Origin: Sphagnum compactum
Lineage: Eukaryota; Bryophyta; Sphagnopsida; Sphagnales
Assembly: GCA_965153455.1 (NCBI GenBank)
Contig: OZ234498.1
Coordinates: 14,880,001 to 14,944,000 of the forward strand
Length of the DNA: 64,000 nt
Direction of reading: 5' to 3'
A model generated the notes under the pieces. It did no database searches. It worked only from the letters and a program-made list of their open reading frames with translations, and was not told where the DNA came from. Both the position numbers and the translations under genes were made by a program. Positions 12,967-24,250 of this stretch are shown in pieces. How positions within the stretch are numbered: position 1 is the stretch's first letter; each line of letters starts with the position of its first letter.

Positions 12967-14001
12967 TGTCGCAACCCTAGCTTTGGGCCCGGGACCAAAG
13001 GCAAAGGGGTTATAAGGTTGCGGGTCAAGAGGAAACCCGGGAGTTAAACCAAGAGGTTGCTCGGGAGTTAAACCAAGAGGTTGCTCGGGAGTTAAACCAA
13101 GAGGAAGCCCGGGAGCCAAGGCAAGAGAAAGCCCGGGAGTCACATCACACTCCCGGGAGTGTAAGAAAGTGTGAGGGAGTGTGAGGGAGTGAACACTCAC
13201 ACTCCCAAGGCAACTCCCACTTTGGGGAGATGGAGTCCCGGTGGACTCCCGAAACTTCAGAGAGCAATTGCAGGTGTCAAACCTCAATGTCTTGTGGCGT
13301 TCTTTATATCATTGGAAAGCTCTTGAAGCGTAGATATCTAAAATGGGCTCGCATAGCTCATTTGGACATCTGAAACACAAGTTATGGCCAAAAGAAGGAT
13401 CGGGAGTCGAATTCCCGGGAGTCTGCCAGTTTTGACTCCCGACCACTAAAAGTCGGGAATCGACCCGAAATACTAGGCTGCAGAGGACGTGCCACATATC
13501 GTTGGAAAGCTCTCGACGAGAGCTACAACTTTGCTTCAGACCGCATCGCGATCCGAGGTCTGCTCGCAAAGTTATGGGGCTCCAAAGTCGCGGGAGTCGC
13601 ATTTGGCGCGATTTCGGGACTCCCACGCGGGAGTCCCGGGAAAAATAGCCATTTGGATGTAGCCTCCGTGGAGAGCTGCAGAGTATACTATAAGGGGGAA
13701 GGTGGTGGCTTCCCCCAAGTCCGGGCCGTGGTGAGTCTTGTGTGTCCGTGTTGCCCGTGGCTCGTCCTAGCACCAAAGGTGCTCCAACTATGCACTAACC
13801 ACTTTGTGTGGGTTGTGTGCAGGCCCGTGTGAGTGAATAAGCTTGTCAATTCTTCCTAGTCTATCCCGGGACTTCTAGCACACCCCTCTCACCCCCCCTC
13901 TAGTGCTAGAAGTCGGGAGCGTGCTCCAAGTTCCAACTCCTTCCGCATTGCCACATACTTGGACCCTCAAGTGGGTCCACTAGGAACTTGGGAGTGCGTC
14001 A
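12967..14001 (-). mobile_element. Solo LTR, family LTR-A copy 3, nested in copy 2
   Basis: On the plus strand this reads TGTCGCAACC to GTGCGTCA, the reverse complement of the copies at 5233, 12210 and 62900. It is flanked by perfect 5-bp duplications GACTC (12962-12966 and 14002-14006), and the host LTR continues seamlessly outside them. At 1035 bp it is the longest copy, partly through a 24-bp minisatellite. It is visibly richer in CpG than the other copies, which carry TG or CA at matching places. This agrees with it being the youngest insertion. Confidence 0.94.
13015..13135. repeat. 24-bp minisatellite inside LTR-A copy 3
   Basis: Units starting gggagttaaacc recur at about 13039, 13063 and 13087, with a diverged unit at 13111. 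The period is 24 bp. The other LTR-A copies lack this expansion, which accounts for most of the extra length of copy 3. Confidence 0.85.
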
Positions 14002-15899
14002 GACTCCATCTCCCAAAGTGGGAGTTACCTTGGGAGTGTGAGGGTTCACTCCCTCACACTTTCTTACACTCCCAGGAGCATGTAGTGTGGCTCCCGGGTT
14101 TCCCTCTTGGCTCGCAACCTTGCAACCCCTTGCCTTGGTCGCGAGCCCAAGGCTAAGGTTGCGACACCCACCCTGGAGATTCACATGAGGGAGAATATCG
14201 AACCTTTTTTCATGGAGACTCTTACAAGCTTTGTAAAAACATAGGTTGAGGGTGGGAGGCAAAAAATAGCTTCCAAGGGAAAGGGAAAGTTGAAGGTGAT
14301 CAAACCTCCCTCCTTCGACACCTTTGTGAGGTTCCTTTGAGCCAATTTTTGTAGACAACAAATGATGTGAAGAGAGAAAAAAGGGCTATTACCCCACCTA
14401 TTCTTCCCACCCTTCCTCTTGGTGGAGTTTGTAGCATTAGATAAAAATCATTCCAATTTTCTCCATCCCACCCAAGTCTAATTATTATTTCCTCCAACAG
14501 AGCTCATGGCTTTCACCAAATGGTCCTCCCATTCTTTTGGCATTCCATTGTGGCAACCAAGATTTCAATCCAGACATGGCCCCCGGAATATGAAACAATC
14601 TCTAAGTCCATTCACAAGGTATGCTTACATTACATTATCTTTCCCTTTACAACATAGTTTTAACATATTGTCCTAGATGCACTAATTTATTTTTTCTTTT
14701 TGTGTAGATGAATCCTAGTGGTAAGGTCCAACTTGTTTTTGCAGACGTCCTCCTTGTTTTTCTCATATCTAAGAACCTAGATGATATTCCTACTTGGAAG
14801 AGGAAGGTTGATGAGTACATTGCTAGAGTCTTTGATTTTGCCTAGATCTTCTTAACCTCTGATGGGGCTGTCTTGTTATTTCACTTGGATGACCTTAGAG
14901 TTTTGAAGGAGGTCAAGTCTTACTTGGAGAGTTATGGCTTCTAGATATAGATGAAGTGGGTTATGGTGAACTCATTGCCACTTATGAACAACGAGGACCC
15001 ATATCTAAAGGTTCCATTTCAATCCACTAAACTTTATTTGTATTTTTCTTCTTTTCAACTTTAGCTTAAATCTGTCTTTGATTTTGTAGACTCTCCTTAG
15101 CCATGCAACTTTTCTTGTTAGGGTCCCCGATGCGAGCTCCTTGAGCATTGGGAAATTCGTCTTCTCTTCACCATCCAATGAGTTTGTGAACAATTTTATT
15201 GATGTTCGAAATGAGGACGTGTTGTATAATTGGACGGATAGGGCCTCTATGTCTATATCCAAGACTGGCAAACCCTTTAGGGCCGCAAAGGAAATGCATC
15301 CATCTACTATTCAGGCCTTGATCGATGTTTGCTCCAAAATAAGATCCTATGTTATAGATTTATTTACATCCACAGGTATGTCTTCCTTCTCAAAAAATTC
15401 ATTCATAATCTTTACATCAAAAAAATTGTTAAACCATCTTTCACCTTGCATGCAACATTATTAGGGCCTGCCAAAGCCTTGGGCGCCACATCTTGGCTTT
15501 AGAGTCAGAAAATGAGGTTCTTACAGAGGTGTTGGAACTTCTCATTGAAGTGGCCACGCTTGAGCCTGATGTTGAACATGTTCACATTTTCGATATTGAT
15601 TTTCTTATCAAAAAACGCTCCAGAAGATTGTTTGACTATGAGTAAGTTGTCCATTTGCATCAATATTATGCATTCCTTTAATTCTTTTTGTTGTATGCTT
15701 CACATTTTCTTCTCTCTTTATTTGTAAAGTGTTGTCTCCACCAAGGAGCTTCCTTTCATTTGAGGAAAATGAGATGTTTCAGGATCCTACCATTTTTTTT
15801 TTCGCTACTATCATTATTAGAATTCTTATTTTTTCAAACTAACCAAGTTGATTGGATGGATCTTTTTGACTACAGGACATGTATTTTTGACTAGAGGCC

Positions 15900-16072
15900 A
15901 TGGGCTTGAATGACAATGGATATCTTTTGACAAATCAATTTGACTAAAATGACCAATTTGACAATTAATCAAATCGGACATTTAGTCAAATTGGACTTTA
16001 AAATACCACCTAGTCAAATTGGCTAGTGGCATGGTCAATAAGACCACCAATCAAGTCAAATTGGCAAGTGCC
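15900..16072. repeat. Degenerate tracts of gtcaaattgg-type motif
   Basis: Irregular repeats of short words such as gtcaaattgg, gaccaattt and tagtcaa lead into the 74-bp tandem repeat. No coding signal is seen. Confidence 0.5.
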
Positions 16073-16235
16073 CTAGTCAATAAGGTCACTTATTACATTC
16101 AATCAATAGGACTAATTAAATAGGCTTGGTCAAAATGGCCAATGGCCTAGTCAATAAGGTCACTTATTACACTCAATCAATAGGATTAATTAAATAGGCT
16201 TGGTCAAAATGGCCAATGGCCTAGTAAAAAAGGCC
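16073..16235. repeat. 74-bp tandem repeat, two copies plus partial
   Basis: The unit starting ctagtcaataaggtcac begins at 16073 and again at 16147. A truncated third unit starts at 16221. The two full copies differ at only a couple of positions, so the duplication is recent compared with the surrounding relics. Confidence 0.9.
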
Positions 16236-16269
16236 AATTATAAATTCCAATACTAATTGGGTATCTTGG

Positions 16270-16890
16270 GATTACATGTAACATTTTATACTATGTTTGA
16301 CCAATTAGAAAAAAATTGGAAAATATAAAAATTAGTTAATCATAACTAAATGAATCATGACCAGATTAATTATGGTAATTATATATATATATATATATAT
16401 GTAGTTGATTTAACTATGGTTACATTGACTATATTAAAATTAATTATGGCTCAACTACCTATGGAAAAACTAATTAAAATCAAAACTAACCATAACTAGT
16501 TTGACCATGGTTATATAAGCATTATTAAATTAGATATATTTATTTCTAACATATTATTATTTTACCCTAATATATTCAACCATAATTAATAGAGCCATAA
16601 TTAATTAAAACCTATTGTTGATTTAGCCATGGTTGGTTTTGCCACAAAATATTTATTCATTAGTTAGTTTAGCCATATTAACTTTATTAGTGGTTATTTT
16701 AACCAAATTTATTTACTCATGGTTAATTTAACCATTTCTAGTTTAGCCATAGTTAACTTTTCCATAATTATTTTAACCATTTTGATCTTAAACATAATTA
16801 TTTCATTCATGTTTATTTTAGCCATAATTAATTTTTGCATCATTGGTTTTGCTATAAAATATTTATTCATTAGTTAGTTTAGCAATATTA
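16270..16890. repeat. Degenerate palindromic short-repeat tract with (AT)n core
   Basis: The tract is dominated by variants of taaccatggtta and agccataattaa, which are self-complementary or nearly so. An uninterrupted (AT)n run lies at about 16380-16400. A segment ending ttcattagttagtttag recurs (about 16655 and 16867). No ORF or gene is supported. Confidence 0.65.
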
Positions 16891-16899
16891 ACTTAACGG

Positions 16900-18335
16900 T
16901 TAAACACTTGCTTTACTTCTTCCCCTTATAAATAAAAAGACTTTGAAAATTTCTCTAATGTAATTGGAAGGCACCTCTTAAAGTGGCATTTGACCTCCAG
17001 TCAACATTCGCCCCTTCCATTTTGTTGAAGGGCATTTTAATTGTTGGGAGGTATCTCCCATTTTTGGGATATCTTCTGTTATTGGGAGGTATTTATCATT
17101 CTTTTATCAACTCCTTTTCTTCAGCGGTATTCTTTACGTCCTGTACGGTCTTGGGTCAAGGGCCTTACAGGAAGCAAGCCACACTGGGCTCCCACCTCAT
17201 GCAAGGCTCTTCTTCGAGTAATGCCTTCAACCTAGGGCTTTACCTACCATTTGATGTCTTGACCTCCAACCTTTTGTGCTAAATGGTGTCTAACATAGTT
17301 TATCTAGCACACTTACATAGTTTTGTGTAGGGGAAAGCCATGGGCTTTACGTAACTGTAAAGACAAGCTCTGAGTTTTTCTTGGGTGATACCCAATAGGT
17401 ATCATGTGAAAATAAAAGTAAAAATGGGGGGTGTTCCAGAAATGGAAAGCCCACTCTGGCATCCAACACCATAAATATGGTCAAAATATTTGTTCTACAT
17501 ATGTTCCCAATCACTTGCTAAAAAACAACCAAGCTGACCTCGGGTCTCCTTATGCTTGGTTGGTCCTCCTAAGGGGGTCATATCAAACACCACTGAAAAA
17601 TAACAAGAAGAAATGCCATGCTACTATGTCAAAGGAATCTTCTGCCAACTTCTCAAGGGGAGTTGTAAAGCTTGTTGTACTTCCTTATGTAAGGTGATGG
17701 GGATGTGTGAATATAGATGCAACCATGAAAAACTTAAGTGGAAAGCCTTTGAGATGTCTAATTGGAAATCCTCCAAGTTGCCATGGGAAGGCAAGGAATG
17801 GAGGTTGAAGCATAAGTTGGAAGGCATGTGATGACAATATGTAGTGATTGACATGAATGGAGGCATTGAGGTAAGCCTTGTGAGGTGAACTCATAAGCAC
17901 AACATGGACATGGCAGTTGTTGCACCCAAGGTGAGTGGATGAATGCGGGTGTGTGGATTGTGGAATCGATTTATACTTGCTCAATTACCTATGGATGGAG
18001 TTGAGATTGAGCAATGCACTTTCTGGATCAACTATGGATGGAGTTGAGTTTGAGGCTATGCCTGAGTGACAATTTGAGGGCAACGGGGTTTGAATGTGGG
18101 GGCATCATAGGGTGATGAATCATTTTGGAAATAGAAATTTCATGAAGCCATTGAGAAATGGGGGGTGTTTGTTGTCTTGTCTGTTCCCAAGTGTTCCCAT
18201 CAATTTCTCAAGGTGTTCCCATCAGATTCCCAAAATGCTCCCCATGCTCCCAATGTGTCTCCTCAATAATTAATAGAAGTATAAACGTGTACCCATAGTT
18301 TACATACCCACTCATAGTCTCATGCCCTTGCCATT
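16900..18335. other. No gene recognised; short local repeats
   Basis: Several open frames of up to about 100 codons exist on both strands, but none has a recognisable motif or a continuing frame. A small inverted repeat, gataccc..aggtatc, at about 17390-17407 resembles the hairpins near 26.2 and 26.4 kb. Confidence 0.45.
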
Positions 18336-18339
18336 AGCC

Positions 18340-18560
18340 TAGGCCAAAAATGACAAGAACACTTGTAGGCAAGAAAATTTCTTGTAGTCAATGAGGTGAG
18401 GTAGCATGCACCCATGGGGCCTAGGTTTTTTTTCTTTTGGGGAGGTGGGGGTGTGGGATTTTGTTGTTCTCAATGTTTTCTCATTGAGTGAGTACTCATG
18501 AAATTCCCAATGTGTACCCCATAGCTTCTCACTATATCCCATATCCTTTGCCCTAAATTC
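18340..18560 (+). repeat. Dispersed repeat, copy 1
   Basis: The segment caatgaggtgaggtagcatg, then a T-rich run, then ggggaggtggg and ttgttctcaatg matches, in inverted orientation, 20940-21190. Its right part (cccatatcctttgccc) also recurs near 19880-19900. Divergence is substantial, so these are old copies of an unclassified repeat. Confidence 0.65.
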
Positions 18561-20500
18561 GACTCATGTGACCTATATAGACAGGTCGAAGGAGGAGATT
18601 ACACCGTACATAATATGGAAATGTCCAAATCTTTATTTTTATTTTTTGTGCTGGACCAATCAAAGATGTCCACGACAAAAATAAATAAATATTGCACTTT
18701 GGGGTCCCTGCAAGTAACTAATGTGAATCACAATGATGAATCAGATGACGAGTGATGTACAACATAACTAGTTCTAAAGCTAGTTCTAAGTTACTAAGAA
18801 CTGTTTATTGGTGTAGGTGGACATCACCTATTTCTGGGCATAAGGTCCAGCATACTTTTCGTGTCAAGGTGCTGTACACCAAAGTAAATAGTAGTCCTGA
18901 CTCCTTGCCCAAAGGCATGACCCCAACAAAGAGTACTAACCTCACTTCAGACTAGTACTTTGTCAAATGATAGATAAGATCATTGTTTTGTTTCAAGAAT
19001 TTCTGTTTGTAGCTAAAGTGGCAATCCTTCATTGGAAGATGTACAAAAATGGCAATCATCCCTAGGAAGAATTAGCCAAATCTGGCTATAAACCAAAAAT
19101 GAAGTACAAAACTTTACTCATCCTTTTAATTACTATTATCCCCAAAATAATGAAAATTTATTATATATGGGTATAAAATTGTTGGAACTCAGGATTAAAT
19201 GCACGAGGTTTGAGAATATTTATGACTGCAGTACACATAGTAAGAGCAGTGATCAGTTGAAAACAATTTCGAAAAAAAAATGGACAGGATGAAACTCAGA
19301 TTTGGTCAAATTTGGTGCTAATTTGAGTTTCAATCCCTATTTAAAAGCCCAATGTGCTTTTTTCACTATTTTTATGGCCAAACAGGTTATTTGGTGTTAT
19401 ATTTTCCTGACTTTCCGGTATCTCTAATGAAAATCACATCTATGAATCTGACAATTTTTCCTTGTTTTTATCCCTCACTTCTGGCAACTGAAAACCCACA
19501 AAATCATTTGATTAGTACATTGTGAAATGAAGTACCAAGTGACCATTAACAAGTGATAACCCAACATCAGGTTTGTAGTTGTACCTTATTAGATGGTGGA
19601 TAAGAGCACAGCAGCATGGAGCTGGTGTGTCACAGTCAGCAACAAATGGTGGATCAGAGCACGACATGAAGCTTGTGGGTGGTAACAACTAATAACAACA
19701 CAAATGACATAGTGATACTAGTTTTGTACCAAGACGTGACTACCAAGTTTTCCCCCTTTTGGTGTTAGAGAATATTGTTTTGGATTTTGATGTTCTCAAC
19801 ATGTTCTCATAAGGTTCCCAATCAATCTCAGTTATACTCACAGATCTCTTTCCCAAGCTGTTCATGATAGCATCACACTTTATCCCATATCCTTTGCCCA
19901 CTTGAGATTCTTCCCTTGTGGGCTAGAACTAGACCAAATGCAAAGGCTACATACGCTTCTATTTTGGGAGTGGGTGTCCTTACTGTGAGGTTCTTTTTAA
20001 ATATGATGGGCTAATTTTAAAAAAATCACTTTGAAGCCACCCACAACCAATTAACATAACTAACAATAACAGGTACTCATGGCTGTTTTTCTAGTTTTGA
20101 GGCACAGTGTCAATGGTTGATGTTGGGTCTCTACAAGATTACTTAAGACCTTGGTGATGACGTTGTATCTCCTAGATGAGGTTTTTTCAGTTTTTGAGAT
20201 GCAGACAACAATAGTCCCATCTCTCTCCAGAGTCCAGACCTGCCAAAACTGCCAAGATGCAGCAACAATGGCACATTCTCAAACTGGAGAAATGCATGGT
20301 GAAGAGTGAAGGAGCTGGTTACCTACCTCCTAAAACAATGTCAAAGATCGAGAAAAATAATTCAATTAACAGAGAGAGGAGTTAACAGATGACTCGTTAA
20401 ACGGACATGACAGAATGGCAAAAACAGTGTTGTACTCTTTCAAACCAATAATCTAGTTCACATGATGCTACATTTTGCCTCTTTTTTGAGCAGAAGATAA
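18561..20500. other. No gene recognised; a 53-bp tandem duplication and a partial dispersed repeat
   Basis: A diverged tandem pair starting atggtggat lies at 19593 and 19646. A partial copy of the 18340 repeat, in the same orientation, lies at about 19755-19915. Nothing else is supported. Confidence 0.5.
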
Positions 20501-20939
20501 CAGCCTTCTTTTTTATTTGGCGAAATTATAAATTCCGCAATTATGCGATTGGGGGGTTTTCAATCGCCAGAAGTGAGAAAAGAAAAGTAAAAATTGCCAG
20601 ATTTCTAAACTTGGTTTTCAATGTGTAGCCAAAACATACAAGGATGATCAAAGATATTCTTTTCATATTCAAACCTAAAATTCTTGAAATAAAACACTGG
20701 AAGATACTGCGCATTCCATCACCTCCAAGCTTCAGATAACTCTTTTTTGGGACTAGTTGACCATTCTTTTGGTTTTGCTGGATCCGAGACAGAAAAATCC
20801 GGCTTATGTAACGCTCCAATCCAATGGTGGATTGTAAAGCGATCTTATGCAAAAACCATGCAACTGTGTGATTGAGTATCTGACGGTTAAAATGTCAGCT
20901 AAGTTACAGTTTAAGCTGTAGCTGGCTATGGAACAGATG

Positions 20940-21190
20940 GAGAAAAAAATGGTGGTCCTCAGTCCTCACCTTTTTCAGGGGGGTGGGGGTTGGAGCTTTC
21001 CAGTTTCCCTTTAGACTTGTGGCAGATGGGTGGCCAGACAACTGCAGGGTCAGAGCCATATGGAATAAATACATTGGGGAACACCAAACTCCAAAAAATC
21101 TTCCTCCTACCCCCCTTTCTCCCAAAAGGAAAAGGTCTGAGCTTCTTGGGTGCATGTTGCCTCACCTCATTGGCTTATAAGGATTCCTAT
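20940..21190 (-). repeat. Dispersed repeat, inverted copy 2
   Basis: The minus strand matches 18340-18560: caatgaggtgaggcaacatg, then a T-rich run, then a G-rich run. Overlapping open frames here on both strands are by-products of the repeat. The two copies face each other across about 2.4 kb. Confidence 0.65.
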
Positions 21191-21294
21191 CTCTAATTGT
21201 ATTTGTCATCAATTTTTGCTTAGGCTAATTGCAGGGGCAAGAATTTTGGTATTATTGTGGCCACACCTGGATAGTGTTGAAAATCCAAGTAGTG

Positions 21295-21345
21295 AGTGAT
21301 GGCCCCTAGTAATGATGGCCCCTAGTGAGGGATGGCCCCTAGTAG
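21295..21345. repeat. Short tandem repeat of gatggcccctagt
   Basis: Three imperfect copies of gatggcccctagt are separated by short spacers of a few bases. Confidence 0.8.
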
Positions 21346-22130
21346 TGAGTCACCTAGGTTGGAAAAATTAGCCACAACTGGGTTTTGATCCGCCACATCC
21401 CCATTGGATTTTGTTGAGGATTTTGTTGGCTGTGCTGCCCAGAGTGAAGAGACTTTGGGTCAGTGTAGGATTTTGAGGTAAAATTTTGGATTGACCTGCA
21501 GACCAATGTGCTCAGTCACAGCTGGAGACCTAGATGTACTCTCCCGGTAGAACCCATCTTACAATCAAGGTAACCTAACCACTTTCCCATGGTTCCATCA
21601 ATTTTCATGGTTTTGTTTAAACTTGGACCATATCGTGCAGACCCATAGTTCCAATGAGCTTCTTGTTTGAGAATGAGGCCCACTTTAGATGGGGTCCACG
21701 GAACAAATTCCTAGGAACCAATTTGGACTCATTTCAAGCAAATTGAATCCTTGAGTTGGACCATGCCTTGGAACCTAGCTTGCATCTTGGTTCTCTGAAT
21801 CATGAGCTCTTTTTTTGGGTCTGAGCCATTTATCTTCCCTCCAAAATGGTGCCCTGTAAGTTTAGTGCCACTTTTTGGTCTTGGACCTTCATCTAAAAAC
21901 TGTGCATCCAATTTATGACTCTCAACCAATAGGATTGCTTTATTTCATTGGACCCTGATCTAAAGTGGCTTTGAGTTGCCTTGTTATCAAATCAGCATGT
22001 AGGACTCAAGAATAAGGACCAAAAAATGAACTAACACTCCATGAAAAAAGGTAAGAGCAAGTCCACAGCAATGTAGCATAGATAGGCTAATGAGTGAACA
22101 CTTAAGAACTCCAAGGAGATCTAATCCTCA
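21346..22130. other. No gene recognised
   Basis: Sequence of mixed composition without a convincing frame, RNA gene or repeat. Confidence 0.45.
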
Positions 22131-22680
22131 CATTGTTCCTCTGGTTCTACAGCTGAAAGACTATCTGTGACCCTCCACCTAGCACTTCCAACACAATGTT
22201 CCTCTACTTCTAAAGCTGAAAGAGTATTTGTGACCTTCCACCTAGCACTTCCAACACCGCAAAAATTGCTCAATTCAATAAAAGAATGGAAAAGATATGT
22301 AATGTTTGGTGTAAGGGGGTTCAGTGTTCAGTGATGGTTGAACTAAAACAGATTACAATTTCAAGCATGAAATCTTTGATCATTGCATCTTTGTCTCTGG
22401 AATGCAAAGAAGTTTTGTAACCCTTGGTTAGTGCACAAATCAGGTTTTAAGTCACTCAAAGTGAGCTAAAAATGAGGAAGATATAGTGCTAGAACTCAAG
22501 AGGGGTCTAGACCTAAGTTTTCAACATTTCAAGCAATCTATCGTTGGTTCTCTTCCTGTGTTTTCTGCATTGTTCCTTGACTTCTGAGGACATTTGTAAC
22601 CCTCCAGTTTGTGCATCCAATGACACAAAAATCACTGAATTTGGTTCAAGAATGAGAAAAATATTGAAAAGTGTGCAATG
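22131..22680. repeat. 63-bp tandem duplication with diverged outlying copies
   Basis: The unit gttcctct...gctgaaagag...cctagcacttccaaca occurs at 22135 and 22198. A more diverged copy, with the same downstream sequence (caaaaatcac, later gcaatgtttggtg), lies at about 22570-22690. This suggests an older higher-order duplication of about 430 bp. Confidence 0.7.
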
Positions 22681-22689
22681 TTTGGTGAT

Positions 22690-23990
22690 GGGCTGTTTTA
22701 CTTTAGCAGCATGTAAATAATATTATAAACGAACTTCAGACTTTAAATAGCCTGAAACAAAGTTAGAATCTGTTAAAATGAACAAAATACAGTGCACTTC
22801 TGAAGGCCAAGTAAAAGTAAAAGTAATGTTCGGGCTTTGATGGGGAAGCAATGAAACATGCTTGCGTTTCATCTTGTAACCTTTATCAATTGCTATCTTT
22901 TAACCCAAGCTTATGAACAAATTTTTCACCAAAAAACCTAGAAAATGATAACAGGAACGCTTGCCAACATGTCAAACTGTTTCAGTAAGCTGGGAGTGGG
23001 GAGAGGCTCATGGATTCACAACACCTTCCTGCAGAGGACATGCACCCCAGATCTAAACTTGTACTTTGGTATGGCAATTGAGTGTGTACCCCTTGTGGCC
23101 ACAAAGAGGTATCTACTATCAACGATTCAAAAATCAATATTTCAGAATATTCTTAAAGGTTCTCTATTTGATTAACAAGCCTCACCTCCTTGTCCCGCCT
23201 CCTTTTTTTTTGTTTTTGGGGTGAGTTTCAACATTTCTGAAAATAATATAGTTTAGTGTTGTTTTCAAAAAAAAAAAAAACAAAAGACCAGTACACAGCA
23301 AACCCGAGAGGACACCCAATCCTGCGACCCAAAACCCCAGCAATTACCACAAGATACTACAACAAGTCGGCAGTTGGTAGCACCATCTAATCTTTCTTCC
23401 ATCCCTAGCACAAATAGCTTGGTGTGATCACCGAGTTTTGTCAAGGAACTTTCTTTCTCCGGATATTTCTGGATCATGGCCATTGTTTTCTTCCACTCCA
23501 TTTTGCCATAGTCTAACAAATTGTCTCACATCTCTCTCCTAAGTCTAGCATCCTGCCACTTGACTTGCCTAAATAATATAATTGTGTTGAACTTGTCATG
23601 ATAATATTTAGTGTTTTTATTGCGGCCAAAGTCCGCCACTTGCAGGAAAAGAAAGAAAAGTGGTTGCAAAGGCTCCAAAGGATTTTTTTAGAAAAAAATG
23701 ACCAAGTCGCCATACTTCAAGGTAGAAAGTCATAAGCCGCTATATTTAGACATTGGCTTCTAGCTTATATTTAGACATTGGCTTCTAGCTTATTGCTAGA
23801 AAATAGTGGGATTCCTAAGCATTTAGACTTGGGGCTCTGACCTGTAGCCAAATTTGGCTAGGCCCTCTTGTAGATGATCACCAGCCCACACCGCACAAAA
23901 TCGAAAAATTGCTGGGTCAGGCCATCCTCAAACCACGTGGAAGGAGAGTTGTCTGTTGTCTGAAATTGATGTTCTTGAGTTTGTCACAAG
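22690..23990. other. No gene recognised; 25-bp direct duplication
   Basis: A perfect-looking 25-bp direct repeat, tatatttagacattggcttc and onward, starts at 23741 and 23766. An A-run of 14 lies at about 23267-23280. Open frames here are short and unrecognised. Confidence 0.5.
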
Positions 23991-24250
23991 ATTGGAGGGG
24001 GTGTTTTCTGTCACATAGTCACAATATGTAAGTAAATTACCCTTCTAAAATATCATCATACATGGCCAACTTCAACACATATCTGTTGAATAACTAATTA
24101 AATTTGAAAATTCCATTTCAAAAATTAGAATATTCCTCATTTTCCTTCCAAAAAAATTCTCTTAGAAATGATTTTTGAAAATTTCTTCATTTCTAAAAAT
24201 TATATAATTTGTGCCAAAGCCACCAAGGTACGATGATATATAATATATTA
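23990..24250 (+). repeat. Dispersed AT-rich repeat, copy A
   Basis: The region around catggccaacttcaacacat, continuing through ttgaataactaattaa and attttccttcc, matches 42840-43120 in the same orientation with many substitutions. No termini or target duplications were resolved, so the class is unknown; a MITE is possible. Confidence 0.6.

Larger units (their letters stand above)
12210..14166 (+). mobile_element. Solo LTR, family LTR-A copy 2, interrupted by copy 3
   Basis: TGACGC begins at 12210 and GCGACA ends at 14166. Both sides carry the perfect 5-bp duplication CCCAC (12205-12209 and 14167-14171). The LTR body is 12210-12966 plus 14007-14166, about 917 bp. The gap is an inverted copy of the same family. 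Removing the whole block and one CCCAC rejoins the reading frame of the methyltransferase-like relic. No PBS, gag or pol sequence is attached, so this is a solo LTR left by recombination or an equivalent loss. Confidence 0.92.
12089..15770 (+). pseudogene. Intron-bearing DNA N4/N6 methyltransferase-like relic, with nested LTR insertions
   Basis: One frame runs through 12089-12209, resumes after the LTR block at 14172, and reaches 14618, with in-frame stops. Four small introns follow: 14619-14707, 15011-15089, 15376-about 15451 and 15642-15729. Three have GT-AG ends. At the third, the acceptor that keeps frame reads AT instead of AG. The spliced frame shows WPPEY near the end of exon 1. Exon 2 begins with GKVQLVFAD, where a beta-class motif IV (DPP-aromatic) would sit, but here reads DVLL. 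Exon 2 also holds a LTSDGAVLLFH strand and SYLESYGF. Exon 3 has KEMHPSTIQALID then VIDLFTSTG (motif-I-like). Exon 4 has ACQSLGRHILALESENE. The order motif IV then motif I, followed by Ac..lGR...E, matches beta-class amino-methyltransferases. Stops TAG at 14849, 14943 and 14949 mark exon 2. The fold assignment is inference from motif order; the relic status is direct. Confidence 0.55.

Noticed and set aside
12919-13287. 122-codon minus-strand frame with LGLTPEQP-type repeats
   Set aside because: The peptide repeat is the translation of the 24-bp minisatellite in LTR-A copy 3.
13309-13776. 155-codon minus-strand open frame
   Set aside because: It lies within LTR-A copy 3, is GC-rich, and is not shared intact by the other copies.
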